DNA from: Vombatus ursinus
Taxonomy: Eukaryota > Chordata > Mammalia > Diprotodontia > Vombatidae
Length of the DNA: 64,000 bases
Assembly (NCBI RefSeq): GCF_900497805.2
Contig: NW_020947390.1
Span: 4,342,220-4,406,219, forward strand
Reading direction: 5' to 3'
Shown here: in pieces, positions 1 through 32,300 of the stretch
How positions within the stretch are numbered: position 1 is the stretch's first letter
How the letters are laid out: each line of letters starts with the position of its first letter
Translations under genes and position numbers: made by a program
The notes under the pieces: model-generated
Database searches by the model: none
Told to the model about the DNA's origin: nothing
The model's input: only the letters and a program-made list of their open reading frames with translations

Positions 1-49
<49 letters not shown>

Positions 50-1803
50 CCACCATCTTATTCACTTTAGCATAGAGGAATAAATAGGAGTGGAGAGAAA
101 ATTGACCTTGGATCCAGGAATATTGGAATTCAGTTCCTGCCTCTGAGACATTCTCACATGACTCTGATCAAGCCACTTAACTTTTCCAATCTCTAGGCAA
201 CTCTCTAAGACTATAAATTGCAGAGAAGGTGAGTCCTCACCTGGGCAATCATACCAATGAAGTCATAGCTGCAGTTCCCTTGCCTCTAATTATCACTACT
301 ATTAAAATTACTCCCAAGGCTGTCGGTCTTTCTGTCTGTCTCTGTCTCTCTCCTCCATCTCTCTCTCTCCCCCATCTCTCTCTCCCCCATGTCTTTCTCC
401 CCCATCTCTCTTTCTCTCATCTCTCTCTCTCTCTGTCTCCTCCTCTCCCTCTTATTTCTTCAACCCCATCTCTTCTCAGAGTTTCAGTTCCACGTTTACA
501 AATGCCTTATCTCCACCTGGAGCTGTCTTTGGTACTATGAATTCAGCATTTCCTCTTCTCAGCAACATGAGGACACCTTCCCTATTTCAATTCAACAAAC
601 ACTTGTTAATTGTCCATTATGTGTAAAGCATTGTGCTGACCATTGAGACAAAGATGAAAAACAGCACATCCCTTACATTCAATATTGTATATAAAATATC
701 TCAAAATCTGTACACAAATGACTAGTAGATCTTTACAATGTTTTCATTTTGAAAAGATAATCATGATTCTGATTTAGATAGCTGGATTTCCTTACAACAA
801 TCCTAAGACATAATTAGAGTGTTATTTCCCCCATCTTACAAATGAATAAATTGTGTCTCTAAGAGGCAAATGCCTTGCTGAAGGTGATAGAGTTAGGATT
901 TGCCTAAGAGAGTATACAACTGATAGAGCATAGAATCAATATAATAATAATAACAATAACTAAACATTTATATAGTGATTACTATGTGCCAGGTACTGTC
1001 CTAAGCACTTTACAATTATTAATTCATTTGATCTTTATGACAACCCTGGGAGGTAGGTGCTATTGTTATCTCCATTTTACAGATGAGGAAACTGAGGCAA
1101 ACATTTTCCCAGGGTCACCCAGCAAGTAAGTGTCTGAGGTCAGATTTGAACTCAGATCTTCCTGATTCTAGGTCCGGCACTCTATTCACTACACTACCTG
1201 GTTGCCTAGGTAGCTAGGAATCATATGACCTTTGCTCAAATCTGATCTCTGACATTTAGTACTTATGTGACTTATAAGTCACTTAATGTCCCTAGGCATC
1301 AGTTTTTCTCATTTGTAAAAGAAGTCATCAGACTAGATGACTTGTAATATTCCAGTGTCTGGCACATAGTAGTAATCAACAAATGTTTGTTGATTGATTA
1401 ATCCCTTCCTACTCTAAATCTATGTTCCTATGACTCTGGAGTTTTCCCTAAGGAAACTCCTCTCCTCAGTTATTTCTGCTCTTCTCAATTTCTTCTCTCA
1501 TGACCCTCTAGGACCAGGTTCTCTAAAATCAGACTTTCAAGAAAATTATAGTTAGGTTGTGTGTGTGTGTGTGTGTATGTGCCTGTGTGTGTGCGTGTGT
1601 GTGTGAAAGGAAAAGGGTAGAGAGAGAATAGAAGAGTGGGAGAGTCCAATGGTCATTGATGTGCAGTGCCAGGGTGCATGTGAATCATTTGTCAATATGC
1701 AAGCTATTTGTAGGTAGGTAGCTGCATGAAGTAATGTGATGTGGATCCCTGACACTATTCAGGAGCCTGGTATGTTTTGATGTTGGGTACATATGGAGCT
1801 TAC
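1..1803 (-). other. MMP20 intron 6 (partial): simple repeats and MIR pieces
   Basis: This is non-coding. It starts with a (CT)n tract (1-46), followed by a second CT-rich stretch (330-455). MIR in reverse orientation (about 925-1205) carries the usual B-box-like GGATTTGAACTC relative. A forward MIR-like piece follows at about 1215-1430, and a (TG)n tract at 1556-1606. I see no exon here, so hemopexin exon 7 is further left. Confidence 0.7.
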
Positions 1804-20883
<19,080 letters not shown>

Positions 20884-20963
20884 CTCCTTTAAGCTGGTTT
20901 GGAAAGTCTATCAGTCAGTGTGTGAGCAGCAGATAGTACACGTCGCACTTCGACCTTGTGAAG

Positions 20964-21011
20964 CTTTTATAAAGCCAAACAGGTCTGTGAACTCTGGGCC
21001 AAGATGATTCA
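20964..21011 (-). promoter_or_regulatory. MMP20 core promoter: TATA box and AP-1-like site
   Basis: On the minus strand TATAAAAG occupies 20971-20964, about 80 bp upstream of the ATG, placing a transcription start near 20,935-20,942. An AP-1-like TGATTCA (read on the plus strand) lies at 21005-21011, some 35 bp further upstream. TATA plus a proximal AP-1 site is the usual arrangement of the 11q22-type MMP cluster promoters. The match is by motif only. Confidence 0.55.
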
Positions 21012-21049
21012 TGTCTCGGGAAGGTAATTATACAGCTGTTTTGTTTATC

Positions 21050-22290
21050 TTTGATGGAGGGGTATCACAATGGTTCACAAGTTTCAGGAAAAGCTTCATT
21101 CTTGGTGATTTGGAAAAGTCATAGAAAGAAAAACAACTATTCCTTATGATTGATGGAAAACCTCATACAAATGACAAGAACTCAGTTAACTAGAACCCAA
21201 TAAATTCTTCTTTGGGCTTCAGTTTTCTCTTCTATAAAATAAAGGGGTCAAATCAAAATACCCAGAATGTCTCTTCTAGCTCTAACATTCGTTAAGTCTG
21301 ACTAAACCTAAAATCCATTGAAATTTTCCATCCCCTTCTTTTTCTAGAAAAACAGCAACAACAGAATGACAGACTCCTTGCCAGGAATGGAGTGGACCTA
21401 ACAAAGAGTATTAAGAATGTGTCAGGGTCTTACAAATCTAATTAGAAAGTCTTTAAATTGAAAAAGAAGGTGTGAGCAAGGAGAGAGAGGGACTGTTTAA
21501 TTATCTACCATGCTAGATACTATAGCTACAAGATAGGAAGAAATACAATAGTACAGAAACCCAGGCCTTCACAGGAGATGGGATTTACAAAAAGATCCAG
21601 TAATAAAATCTGTGAAATGAGAAATCTATACACACATGCACAAAGAATCAGTGGCAAAGGAGATGAACTAAGAGCTGAATGCAAAGAGGCAAATTTGACT
21701 TTGTAGGCACCTCTAAGTTTGATGGTCTGAGATCTGTGACTGGACTTTGGTTTTGGCTTCAAAAGAAATGCAATAGTTATATAGAAGGGGTGGGAGAGAG
21801 TTACATTATATATTAAGAAAATATACTCTAGTGAGGAAATCCAGGAAGTGTTAATGGTGACTATATGGATGAAGATTAACAGAAGCAGAAATATGACATT
21901 GTCATTGGTGCATGCAAGAGAACACCTACTTGGAAAGACCTACATGGAAGGAAGAAGTGGAGATGAGGAATTTGGAAAAGAGATCACAAATGAGGCACAG
22001 AGCAATGGTATAACAATGACAGGGGAGTATAATTATTTAAACATTTGATTGAATTCTTTCTCTGCCAAAAACACAATAACTAATAATAATTCTTGACTAG
22101 ACTAGTCAGGTCTATAGAAATTAGTCTAGGAGGAAAGAAAAGCTATCAAAATGAAATTTTGAAGACACCAAGAAAGATAAGTCCAGTGAAGATGGGAAAA
22201 GGGAGTTATGTAAAGACACCACTGTAGATACACAGGGAACTCATCAATCTAATTAGATTTTAGAAAAAAAAACATGTGCAGAAGATGAAA
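21050..22290. other. Upstream flank of MMP20, nothing recognised
   Basis: There is no exon-like or repeat-like block that I can support. The sequence is AT-rich and contains only short open frames. Distal MMP20 regulatory elements could lie here, but nothing in the sequence shows one. Confidence 0.4.
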
Positions 22291-22299
22291 GCAACAGAA

Positions 22300-23225
22300 G
22301 GTAACAGAGGACAAATATAAAATCTGTGGGAATAGAGTCAGTACCCCTAGTAGATATATCATCAAATTATATAGACAGCTTTCAAGAGAAGAAATGCAAA
22401 TTATCAATGATCAAATAGTTCTGTAATATGAAAAAATACTCCAAACACCAATAAGAGAAATACAAATTAGAATAAACTGAGATTTCACAGTATAATAAAT
22501 TGGGAAAGACTGAGCAAAAAGGAAACTCTCAATGATGGAAGAGATATGGGAATAATAATACTATACTATACTATACCAATAAACTCTTAGTGGATCTCTG
22601 ACTTGGTCAGACAATTCAGGAAAATGATTTGGAATAATGTGAGAAAAGTCACTCAACTGTGACTTAGTGTTTCTAGTTAAAATCAGAGTGAGAAGTCCAA
22701 TGAGTATGAAGCTATTCATAGCAACATTTTGACAGCAAGTAAAAACTGTAAATGTGAGCGCCCATAAATTCGAGAGTGGCTGAACAAGTTGTGGTATTTG
22801 AATGGAATGGAATGTTACTGTTCAATAACAAATGCCAAATATGAAGAATTAAGATTTGTAGAAAGACAGAAAAACTTATATTGACCAATGCAGAATGAAA
22901 TAAAGAAAACCAGAATGATATACATAGTAACTACAATAATGTAAACGAACATCAAAAGGAAGTTGAATTTTGGCTACTGTAATTAAAAAAAAAATCTTCT
23001 TTCCTGAGAAGAGTTAATGAAACATATCTTCCTCTTCTTTGAAGAGGTGTGAAACCATGGAAATAGAATATTACATATATTCTTATGTGTTGTCACTGTC
23101 AATTTTGTTTGTCTTAACTTTTTTTTTTCATTACAAGGGAAGAGTTCAAGTCCAGTGGTAGGGAAAAGAGCTATATGCTGAAATTAGTATGCTTCAAAAA
23201 TAAACATTATTAAACAAACATCAAC
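22300..23225 (+). mobile_element. L1 3' region, sense
   Basis: Sense L1 3' words appear in order: AGAAATACAAATTAGAATAA, GGAATAATGTGAGAAAAGTC, GGCTGAACAAGTTGTGGTAT, ACCAATGCAGAATGAAATAA, and a tail TTTTTTTTCATTACAAGGGA. Heavily decayed. Confidence 0.65.
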
Positions 23226-23849
23226 AAAACATTATTTTAAAATTATTTCAGCCACCAAAAAGAGAGAGAAAGAATATTGTCAGTAGTTCTAAAGGTCAAA
23301 ATGAAGTAAGAAAGCTAAGGATAAGAACAAAAGGATCATAGGGTAAAGAAGATCAAAGAAAGGATAGATCCACTCTTCAGGGTGGATGGGATGATGACAA
23401 TGGATAATTGAAGGGAGGAGAAGTTGCTCATTATTATTTTTGTTCTGTTTTCTCTACAAGAAATTATCTTTAGTCTGGAAAGACCAAAACAAAAATGGCA
23501 GAGGGTTGTACCCAAATAGAACAAATGAATTAATGAAAAGTATTTATTAAATGTTTACTAAGTGCCAAGTACTGTGCTAAGTTTGGGCAATACAAATACA
23601 AAAATGAGAATCTCTGCCCTCAAAGAGCTTATATTCAGTGGGGGAATACTATGCATGTGGAGGGTGGTAGCCAGGCCAGGAAGTTATGCCTCCCTCGGAA
23701 GTCATATAGATAGTGATTGGACAAAAGAGCAATCAACTGACACGTTCTTCCCAGAGAAAGGGTAACGTCGATAAATAAATCACCTAACTTTCTTCTTGGT
23801 TAGCATCAGACTGTAGGCCCAGATGAACTATATTTCTGGGTACTGGAAG

Positions 23850-25090
23850 AAAAATGGCAATTCAAATCATTGTCAGTGATCTTTGAAAGCCTGTCAAGAA
23901 TGGGAAAGATACTGCAGGACTAGAGAAGAGCAAAAATTATTCTTATTTTTAAAATTTTGCAGATTTTAGGCTAGTAAACTTGGGTTCAGTTCCTGGCAAA
24001 ATTCTAAAACAGACTATTAAAGGTTATTATCAATGATTTGGAAAAATCAGTGACTCTCTGTGTATTCTAGAGCTCAGCTAACAGACTTCTTTTTGCTTGT
24101 CACACATGACCCTTCAATGTCCCGTTTTCTTGCCTTTTTACTGGATAGTTCCCAATGTTCTTCCTGCTTACTTTCACTTACTTGGGATCCCTGGTTTCAT
24201 TTAAGATTTGAATCAAGGGCTACTTTTTACATTAGGCATTTGTTTGTCTCTCTCTTTACCTCTTCCTCCCCTTCCCTCTCCTCCTCCTACCCCCATCCCC
24301 TCCAAACCTAGCGGCTAGTGCCTTCTCCTGCAGGGCACCATATCTCTATTGTATATGTATACACCTAGCATTTAGTGAAATCTCAATAAATGTCTGTTGA
24401 TTGACTGAATGACTAATTCCTAAAGGCATGTTTGTAACATTTGCAGATGATGCAATGAAGAGAGCAAAAAACCTGGATTGTCCAGTCAGAGTCAGAATCC
24501 CAGAATATCTTGATACTGGATACTGGAAAAATGCATTTTAGTGGTTGACATTTGATTGGTATGAATGTAAAGTCCTATCCTTGGGATCTAGGAAATCAAT
24601 CTCACAAATTCAAGATGGTGGAGGTAAACTAGACAATTACTAGATAACATTTAACCTGAGGATACCAGGCAACAGCAAACTCAATAAGAATTGCCAGAAC
24701 TTTTTCAGGTGAGCTGTTATCTAGTAATTATTTCACCACAGTCTGAAATGACAGCCTCAAAGCTCTCTAAAGAGCTTAGGCTGCAGTTAGAAAGACACAG
24801 AACTAAAGCCTCAGGATTTGATAGTTCTACTGTACTCTCTCCTGATTAGACCATTTTGGAAGTATGGTGATCAGTTCTGAGTGTGACTTTCATTGAACTG
24901 TCCAGGGAAGTACTGAGTTCCCTTCACTGGAGGGGATCAGAGTGAGTAGTGATCTTGTAGCAAAGGCTGGATGATTACTTATTGGGCATATTTTAGAGTG
25001 AATTCTTGTTCAAGTCCTGGTTGGATCAGAAGGATTTGAGGCTCCTTCAAATCTAAGATTCCATAATTTTGTGAAAGAGGCAAATGATTA
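23850..25090 (+). mobile_element. L3/CR1 LINE, sense, split by an L2 piece
   Basis: Sense CR1/L3 words include GCAAAATTCTAAAACAGACT, CATTTGCAGATGATGCAATG (corresponding to the FADD motif of the reverse transcriptase) and GGAAGTATGGTGATCAGTTC. At 24110-24415 a plus-strand L2 3' end is inserted (CAATAAATGTCTGTTGATTG). Confidence 0.65.
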
Positions 25091-25113
25091 AGAAAGCAAA
25101 TTAATACAGGAAA

Positions 25114-25372
25114 AAAAGCTGGGTGGTTCAGTGGATAGAGTATTGGGCCTGGAGCCAAGAATACCTGAGTTCAAATCCAGTCTCAGATGCTTACTAGTAG
25201 TGTGACCCTGGGCAAGTCACGCAAATCACTTAACTTCTGTTTGCCTTAATTAACTGGAAAAAGAAATGTCAAACCACTCTACTATCTTTGCCAAGAAAAC
25301 CACATGGACAACATTATTGTGCAATGGTCCATGGCATCATGAAGATCAGACACGACAACAACAGGAAGAAAC
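25114..25372 (+). mobile_element. Full-length tRNA-derived marsupial SINE (MAR1/WSINE-like)
   Basis: It has an A-box region TCAGTGGATAGAGTATTGGG, a B box GAGTTCAAATCC, then GTGACCCTGGGCAAGTCACG, AAACCACTCTACTATCTTTG and a CAACAACA end. About 255 bp. Confidence 0.85.
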
Positions 25373-26841
25373 CCCCAACATTTTTCCTGATTTGTCCTAG
25401 ATTCAGTGTAAATAAAAATAAAACAGTTATATTGGATTTTAAGATATGAAAAGTGCTTTCCCCCCTGATACTCTTATGAAGTAGAGGGTGCAAGTGTTAC
25501 CATTATTTTATAGAAAGAAAACTGAGGTTTTGAGATGTTGTATGACTTACCCATAATCACATAGCTAGTAATTATTTGAGGAGGAATGCTAATCCAGATA
25601 TCTGCATTTCAATCCTAGAGACCATACCCTGGATCTATTACAACATTCATATTGATTTCTCTGGAGGTCAGCAAGATCCTGACTCTTCAAAGAATATTCT
25701 GTTATGGTCATAGAATAGGAGAGTTGCCTGATACACTTAAAGAAGTTTTTCAGCAAGCTGAAAAAAATTATGACTTCAAATTAACCATAAAATTCAGTTT
25801 ATCAGGATCATATGTGTAGAGCTAGAGGGAAACTTCAAAGAGACTTGGTCAAAACCACATAAGAAATAAGTAATAGTTAAGATTTGCACTCAGGTTCTTG
25901 GATTTGAACTAAAACTCTCTTTCCCACCCCTGAGTTGTCTGGTTAATCCAAATTTCATTGTGTTGCATCATTATATAGGCTTTTTTCTGTCTATGAATTA
26001 GTTCGAATATATATTATTTCCCATTGATTCCTGGTTCTGCTATGCATGTGTATCCATAGAATCACAGAATTTGAGACTTTAAAGGCCGTCAGCAGTCATC
26101 TAATCCAACCCATCTTCTCATCTTTGTTATGTCTGGTGCTATTTTTACTTCTTCCATTATTTTCATCTATTGTTTTATTTCTTCCTTCATTTCCTCCTGA
26201 GATTTTTTTTGGCAGGTAGGGGAGAGGGGGAGAAGCTTATGCCTTCTTTCATTTCTTTTAAGATTAATACCAGTCAAATCTTCTACTGAAATCCTGATGC
26301 CTCATTATGGTATGAGAGTGACCTTAGAGTCTCAAACGGAGCACAAGTTTTGACAGTTTCTAATAAAACATAAAGGCTCTGTGTAAGGGGTCAGTGATGG
26401 ATTATATATGTTGGGTAAAATAGTGCTCTCCAAACTTTTTAGATTATACAACTCATTTGAACAAAAGAAATTTGAGAAGCACCAAGGATGTGTATATTAT
26501 TTACTTATTTATAAATTGTAGCAATCACTCGATCAGCAACTATTTTAAAATACCTATTACATACCAGGTGCTACAGATACAAATACAAAGAATGAAACAA
26601 TCCCTACTCACAAAGAGCTTGCATTGTCTCAGGGAAAATGTGGATGTTTAAGTATCTACAGAATAATTAAGAAGTTGAATACAAGGTTAGTAAAAGGAGG
26701 GAGAATGAAGTAAATTTGAAGCAGGAATTCATTTGAGGCATGGGCAGCTAGAGAGGAGAGTACTATGTTTGAAGAACAGAGAAAAGGCCAGTTTCATAGG
26801 ATTGTAAAGGGTGGAAAGGAGAGTAATATGTAACAAAATAG

Positions 26842-26843
<2 letters not shown>

Positions 26844-26937
<94 letters not shown>
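26844..26937. repeat. Compound (GT)n-(GA)n microsatellite
   Basis: About 16 GT units run directly into about 31 GA units. The tract interrupts the family A repeat relative that resumes at about 26940. The long open frames on both strands here (serine/leucine, histidine/threonine or glutamate/arginine runs) are repeat translations. Confidence 0.97.
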
Positions 26938-26939
<2 letters not shown>

Positions 26940-26940
<1 letters not shown>

Positions 26941-27390
26941 TGGGCCAGGTAGTGAAGGTCTTTAAAAGCCAAACAGAGGAGTTTATATCTGATCTTCGAC
27001 AATGGGGAGCCACTGGCATGTATGGAGCAGAGGAGTAAGAAAATCAGGCCTGGACTTTATAAGTATTATTGCCAGCCTAAAGGAGGATGGAGGGGAGAGG
27101 GAAGGAACTAGGCAGGAAGACCAATTTGGAGGCTATTCCAGTAGTCCAGACAAGAGGTGATGTGTGCCTGAACTAAAGCAGTGGCTGTAGTGAGAAGGGG
27201 ACAGATTTGATCGTTATTGTCGAGATAGAATCAATAAGATATGGCAACTGATTGGATCTGTAGGGAGAGAGAGAGTCAGGAGTCAGAAATGACACCAAGA
27301 TTGTGAATCAGGGAGACTAGAAGAATGGTGGTGTCTTCAACAGAAATAGGGAAGTTTGGAAGAAAGGTGAATCTTTGGGGAAAGACGGTA
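26940..27390 (+). repeat. Second copy of repeat family A
   Basis: It shares GCAGGAAGACCAATTTGGAG, CAACTGATTGGATCTG and ACCAAGATTGTGAATCAGG-like words in the same order as 19150-19400. Confidence 0.6.
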
Positions 27391-27814
27391 TAATAAGATC
27401 AGTATGCAGATTGCACCCCTCCATACATGCACATCTGGTGAGACTCATTCTTTACCATTAAAAATGAAAAGCAGTAAAGGGACTGTTATTCACTTGTTTA
27501 CTGCCCTGGAACTCAGAGACCATCCTCCTTAGGGTGCCTGCTGAAACCATAAAGTCTTCTAGAAAACAGGGAGTGGATATGTGCATGTGTGTGAATTTTT
27601 CCAATGGTAGCTGTGTAGCTACTGCTGTAGTGCCCAGATAGCTGTTAGTTTATAAATTCCTGGAAGGCCCAACACACAGCTCAGAAGAGGAAAGCTTGGG
27701 AGTTTACACAGTAGATTGGAGAATAAGGGTAGATGTGATTGTCTTGGCGACAAGCCCCATGATTGGCTGTCTTAGGGAGGGTGGGCCCACTTAGGCAACC
27801 AATGGTGCAAGAAA

Positions 27815-27990
27815 TAGACTAGCAAAGTTCAAAATGGGTTATTGCCAGAAATTTGAGTGCCAGATAATGATTTTTTTTTTGTCACAGAAACTAATGCAAG
27901 CCATCTGTTATGGCACGGGTGTGTTGATATCTTTGTTAGTTCAAGGAGTTTACACACCAATGAAATCACAAATCCTTGAAGCTGAAAAGC
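27815..27990 (+). repeat. Repeat family B, short copy
   Basis: AGCAAAGTTCAAAATGGG, ATTGCCAGAAATTTGAG and the T-run followed by GTCACAGAAACT match 53665-53760 and 63085-63170 in order. The family is not identified; it may be RTE-related. Confidence 0.5.
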
Positions 27991-28214
27991 AAGAAAGTAT
28001 GTCAAATTAGTCTTGCTGGCACCTCATAATTTCTTTTCTTTCTTTTTTCTTTTAGTACCTGTCTTATGAGACATTTCCACCGTGATCTTTTCTTACTGTG
28101 GTTCTTTTTTGATGTTACAGAATTTTTTGTTTATATCAGTCCTTTTCAATTTGTTCATTTTCTAGATTTAAATTCATTTTTTTCTTATTGATATTAGGTT
28201 TTGTTATGGTTGTT

Positions 28215-28830
28215 ATTATGAACTTAGTTTCACCACTGCAGTTCATCCTACACACAGCTGCCGAAGTGATTTTCCTTAAACATAGATCTGACTATGCCAG
28301 TACCTTACTTAAAGAACTCTAATAGTACCTCTAAGATAAAATATAAACTCTTCTGTTTAGCAATTAAAGTCCTTCAAAGCCTGGTCCTAACCATTCTTTC
28401 TAGTCTCTCTGAACATTCTGTACTCTGATCCAGCCAAACTGGCCTTCTTTCTGTGCCTCATATGTGACCCTCCATACCCCATCTCCAAGATCTTGTAATG
28501 GCCATCCCTAATGCCTGTACCACATTCCCTTCTCTCCTCTGTCTCTTAGAATCCCCCATGGATTTCAAGATGCAGCTTAATCTTTACCTTCTACATCAAG
28601 TCTCTTCTGATTTTCCTCAACTGCTGGTATCCCACCTCCCAAGCTACACCTTATTTAACTTCTTTGTATTAATTCTGTATATACTTGTATGTATACTTGT
28701 ATTCTCTATTAGAATGTAAACTCCTTGTGATTGGGGTTATTTCATTCTTTGTGATTGCACCTCTCGTGCTTAGCATAGTACCTGGCACATTGTAGGCCTT
28801 GATAGATTCTTGTTGATTGATGGATTGCAT
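28215..28830 (+). mobile_element. L2 LINE 3' part
   Basis: CACTGCAGTTCATCCTACAC, ACAGCTGCCGAAGTGATTTT, TTAGCAATTAAAGTCCTTCA, AGAATGTAAACTCCTTGTGA and an end at GATAGATTCTTGTTGATTGA. This is the full order of an L2 3' region, about 75-80% like its relatives at 38480 and 42335 by eye. Confidence 0.85.
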
Positions 28831-29519
28831 TCTTGCCTTCCAGGTCCTGATTGAATTCTCCTCCAGGCTCTGCTCTTGACTCTCCTGACTAGTAGAAGAT
28901 GAATGTAGTCTTCTGGAAGTTTCTGAATGAGCTCATTGCCAGAGTAGGGTGCCCTGCTATTATCCCTCTGAACAAAAAGAGAACAAAAGGAAACATATCT
29001 ACTTGGCCTGTTGCAATCAATCAATCAACAAGATTTGATTAAATGTTGGAAGCAGCAGAGAGGGAAAATTCGAATATCAAAAAGAGAGAGAGAAGATAAA
29101 TTGCTGGAGATGACATGAAGGGATGGGACCTAAGGTGTAGATAAAAGGGTTGGCCCTGGCAAGAAGATGGGCCCCCTCCTTATCAGATCCTTTAGTAAAG
29201 GAGGAGACAGTGGACATAACATCCTGGGGATGCGAGATGAAGAGATTGGGTGAAAAGGGGGCTGCTCCTACCTGTCTGACCACTCATATTATCCGTTTGT
29301 TACTGGGAAAGTCATACCCATCTTTGTGTGCCTCAGTTTCCTCATATGTCAAGAGAGGTGATTGGAATAGGATTACAGACTCAGAGCTGGAAGTTGAGGC
29401 TCAGAAAAAATAAGTCATTTGCCTATAGTTCCATTTGCCTATAGTTATAGATAGGTGCCTGAGGTGTGAGTCAAACCCAGGCCTTCCCAACTCAGAGGCT
29501 AGCAGCCTATCCACAGCCT

Positions 29520-30168
29520 CCATACTCACCTCAAAGGTCCCTTCCAACTTTAAAATCCTATGATCTGCCTAGCAGTGGACGGGTGGCTTAATTGACTTTT
29601 ACAGATGCCTTGTAAACATATGTAATTTCACATAATTTTGTAGAAAACTCCATATATAGTTTTTCAGTCTGGTTGCAAAATTGCAAGGTCTTAGATAGAA
29701 TTTGAAATTCAATCTTGTGACAAAAATTTGTCCTTAGATTTTGTACTAGAAGCAATGACAGATGGGAAGGAATTGAAAATATTAGTCAGCTGGGTTATTG
29801 TTATGCATACACACTAGGGTGTCCCTCATATAACATTCAGATCCATCTAGGATCCTGGATGATGAAAGGAGAACATGTTTCTGCATAAATATTTAGCACT
29901 TCTGTTTATTCTTGTAAATCACCAGCCTTCAAACACACAGAAATGTAGGTTGTAAATATGTTTACGGAGTAGAGAGGGAGGAATGGCAAAAGCAGATTAG
30001 AACACATTCCTCAAAAGTCCTAGACTGCCCATGTGCTTCTAGTGTGTCAATTTACCAAATTACAGACTTATCTCAGAGCATGACTCAGCATCTTCTGGAA
30101 GCCGAGAGTTAGCCCAGCAGTTTTCTTTTGAAGCCTCCACCTTTTCAACAGCTGATTCTACACTCATA
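29520..30168. other. Unrecognised intergenic sequence
   Basis: I see no repeat signature or coding block. It runs up to the first assembly gap. Confidence 0.4.
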
Positions 30169-30178
30169 NNNNNNNNNN
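30169..30178. other. Run of ten N (assembly gap)
   Basis: Ten unresolved bases lie about 30 bp before an (ATTATC)/(ATT) simple repeat (30206-30239). The same length as the gap at 53068 suggests an arbitrary size. Confidence 0.95.
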
Positions 30179-30239
30179 AGAGATAACCTTATTATTGTAA
30201 CTCTCTGACTATCATTATCATTATCATTATTATTATTAA

Positions 30240-32130
30240 ATGAGGCATAAGATCCAGCAGAGAGTCAAAGAGGGATTTCCTATGAGAAAGGGATGCTCTA
30301 ACCTTGGGAATTACAAAGGGTGGTAGTATGAGTCTCAGAAATACAGGATTCCAGGAGTCCAGGCTCGATGTTGCAGCCAGCCCTGCAGCATTGACCCAAG
30401 GCATATGGAGCAATCAGTCATGGGGAATGACCTTCCTCACTCCAGCCCAGTAGAAGCCAGCATTGATGCTGCCTTTGGACATGAACTTGATGGCCAGTAC
30501 GACATAGCTACTGAGCCAAGTTGGGAGCCCAGTCCTCCCCAATACACCTCCCTGGGTCCTCAGATCACTGATACATTGTTATTAATATATCTATGAAGTA
30601 AATATCCCTTTAGAAAAATAGCCTGGTATAAAATCAAATAGAACTGAGATTCTAGTTACTCAGCACTAAAAGTGGAGGATACCACCAGTTGCAGCTCAAG
30701 TGGATGGCAGAAAAAAGAAACACCCAAATTTGTTCAGGGTACCTGAGAACCTGAGGAAGAAAATTTAAGGGGCCTGACCACAAGATAGGGGGCAGAGCTA
30801 ACTTTTTTACAGAGACAATTCCTACTGACTAAAACCAAGTAAAACTAAAACCCTTTTTCATATTGAGCTAGAAGAAAATCGGGTTAATGATCCAGTGAAA
30901 GATAAGCTAATTGATATCTTCAATAAGCAGAAACCACATTAATTTCCACCCAATTAAGTTACAAAACTTCTGGTGTACCCTTGGAGAAGCATATCCCATT
31001 CTTTTTGCACGTGTGTATAAGGCTTTAATTTACTTTATAACAACTTATCTCTGTGAATCAGGATTCTCTGTCCTGTTCTTAATGAAATCCAAAGCAAGAA
31101 ACAGACTAGGAGCTGACCATGATATCTAGGTATCTCAAAAATGAAACTGAGAACAAACTGCGAACCAAAATCATTCATTGGCAAAAGACAGAATCAAAAG
31201 TCTTTCTAATTTAATTCACTATGTTCTGATAAATAGTTAACAACTTTATGACATCAAATTATCATGTGCCAAATAAAGTTTTCTTTATGAAAAATTAATT
31301 TATCTCCAAATTTTATTCATTATGTATGCCTGGTAAACTTTAGAGTTTATTTCCTTTCACATTGAATGGGGGGGGTAGTAGAAGGTTTACTGAAAGTCAA
31401 CAGATACAGAGACTAAGAAAACTTGGGAACCCTTTCGTAGCAAAATATTTGGCATACAATACATATATCAATGCTTAATAGATATTTAATGACATTGAGA
31501 AGTATGACTGACAAAGGAAACCCCTATCCCTGTCTATTCCATACCACACAGTATTTTCTGAACACACAGGAAAACAACAGGCTTTCCCAGTCAGTGTTCC
31601 TAGAGACCAAGGACTTCTTAAATAGTGTTGACTTGAGCTTCATAGGGGCATGAAACTTATCTCTTTACTTTGTAATCATAAAGCATCTAGAAGTCTGCCA
31701 GTATTCTAAGAAACATTTCTGAAGAAAATAACAACGGTTAAACAAAATCACTAAATGATGTTTTGCTAACCTCTTTTCTCATTAATTTGTATGCAGAGGT
31801 AAAAACAAAACAAAACAAAACAAAAAAACAGTCCCTAAGTTTGTTTCGTTTATGCTCAGCAATTATCTCAACAAGAGTAACGATCCATTTCAGAGAGAAA
31901 TTGGCTTGCCAATTTGGGGAGTAGGTGGTGTTTTTGTATTAATATAGCCCTGGAGATGCATTTCACAAAAAAGTGATGTTTGGATAAATCTGTTCACTCC
32001 CTGGGAACGGAAGTAGCCAATTTATTCATTTACCATGCTGTTGGAATCCTCCCACATACCATATTAGAAGTAGCCTCTCCATGAATCCTCCCAAGATGAT
32101 CATTTACCCTTGCTTCCAGTCACTTGGTTC
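30240..32130. other. Unrecognised intergenic sequence
   Basis: There are only short open frames. An (AAAAC)n tract lies at about 31803-31830. I recognise no repeat family or exon. Confidence 0.4.
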
Positions 32131-32137
32131 ACCCCAG

Positions 32138-32300
32138 ATACACACACACATCCCTCTACATATATGTATATATATATATAATCACACAATACATATATAC
32201 ACACATACATATATATCACACACATACATATACATACTCACACATGCTATATGTAATATATACACACATACATATATACACTATACACACACATGCAAAA
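32138..32300. repeat. CA/TA-rich simple repeat
   Basis: ACACAC and TATATA blocks alternate (CACATACATATATA variants). Open frames of His/Thr/Tyr/Ile here are translations of the repeat. Confidence 0.95.

Noticed and set aside
26729-27038. Frames with Ser-Leu, His-Thr or Glu-Arg runs
   Set aside because: Translations of the (GT)n-(GA)n microsatellite on both strands.
30405-30596. Frame with SIDAAFGHELDG, faintly like a hemopexin blade
   Set aside because: The similarity is a few residues, the strand is opposite to MMP20, and no splice sites or neighbouring exons support a decayed MMP exon.
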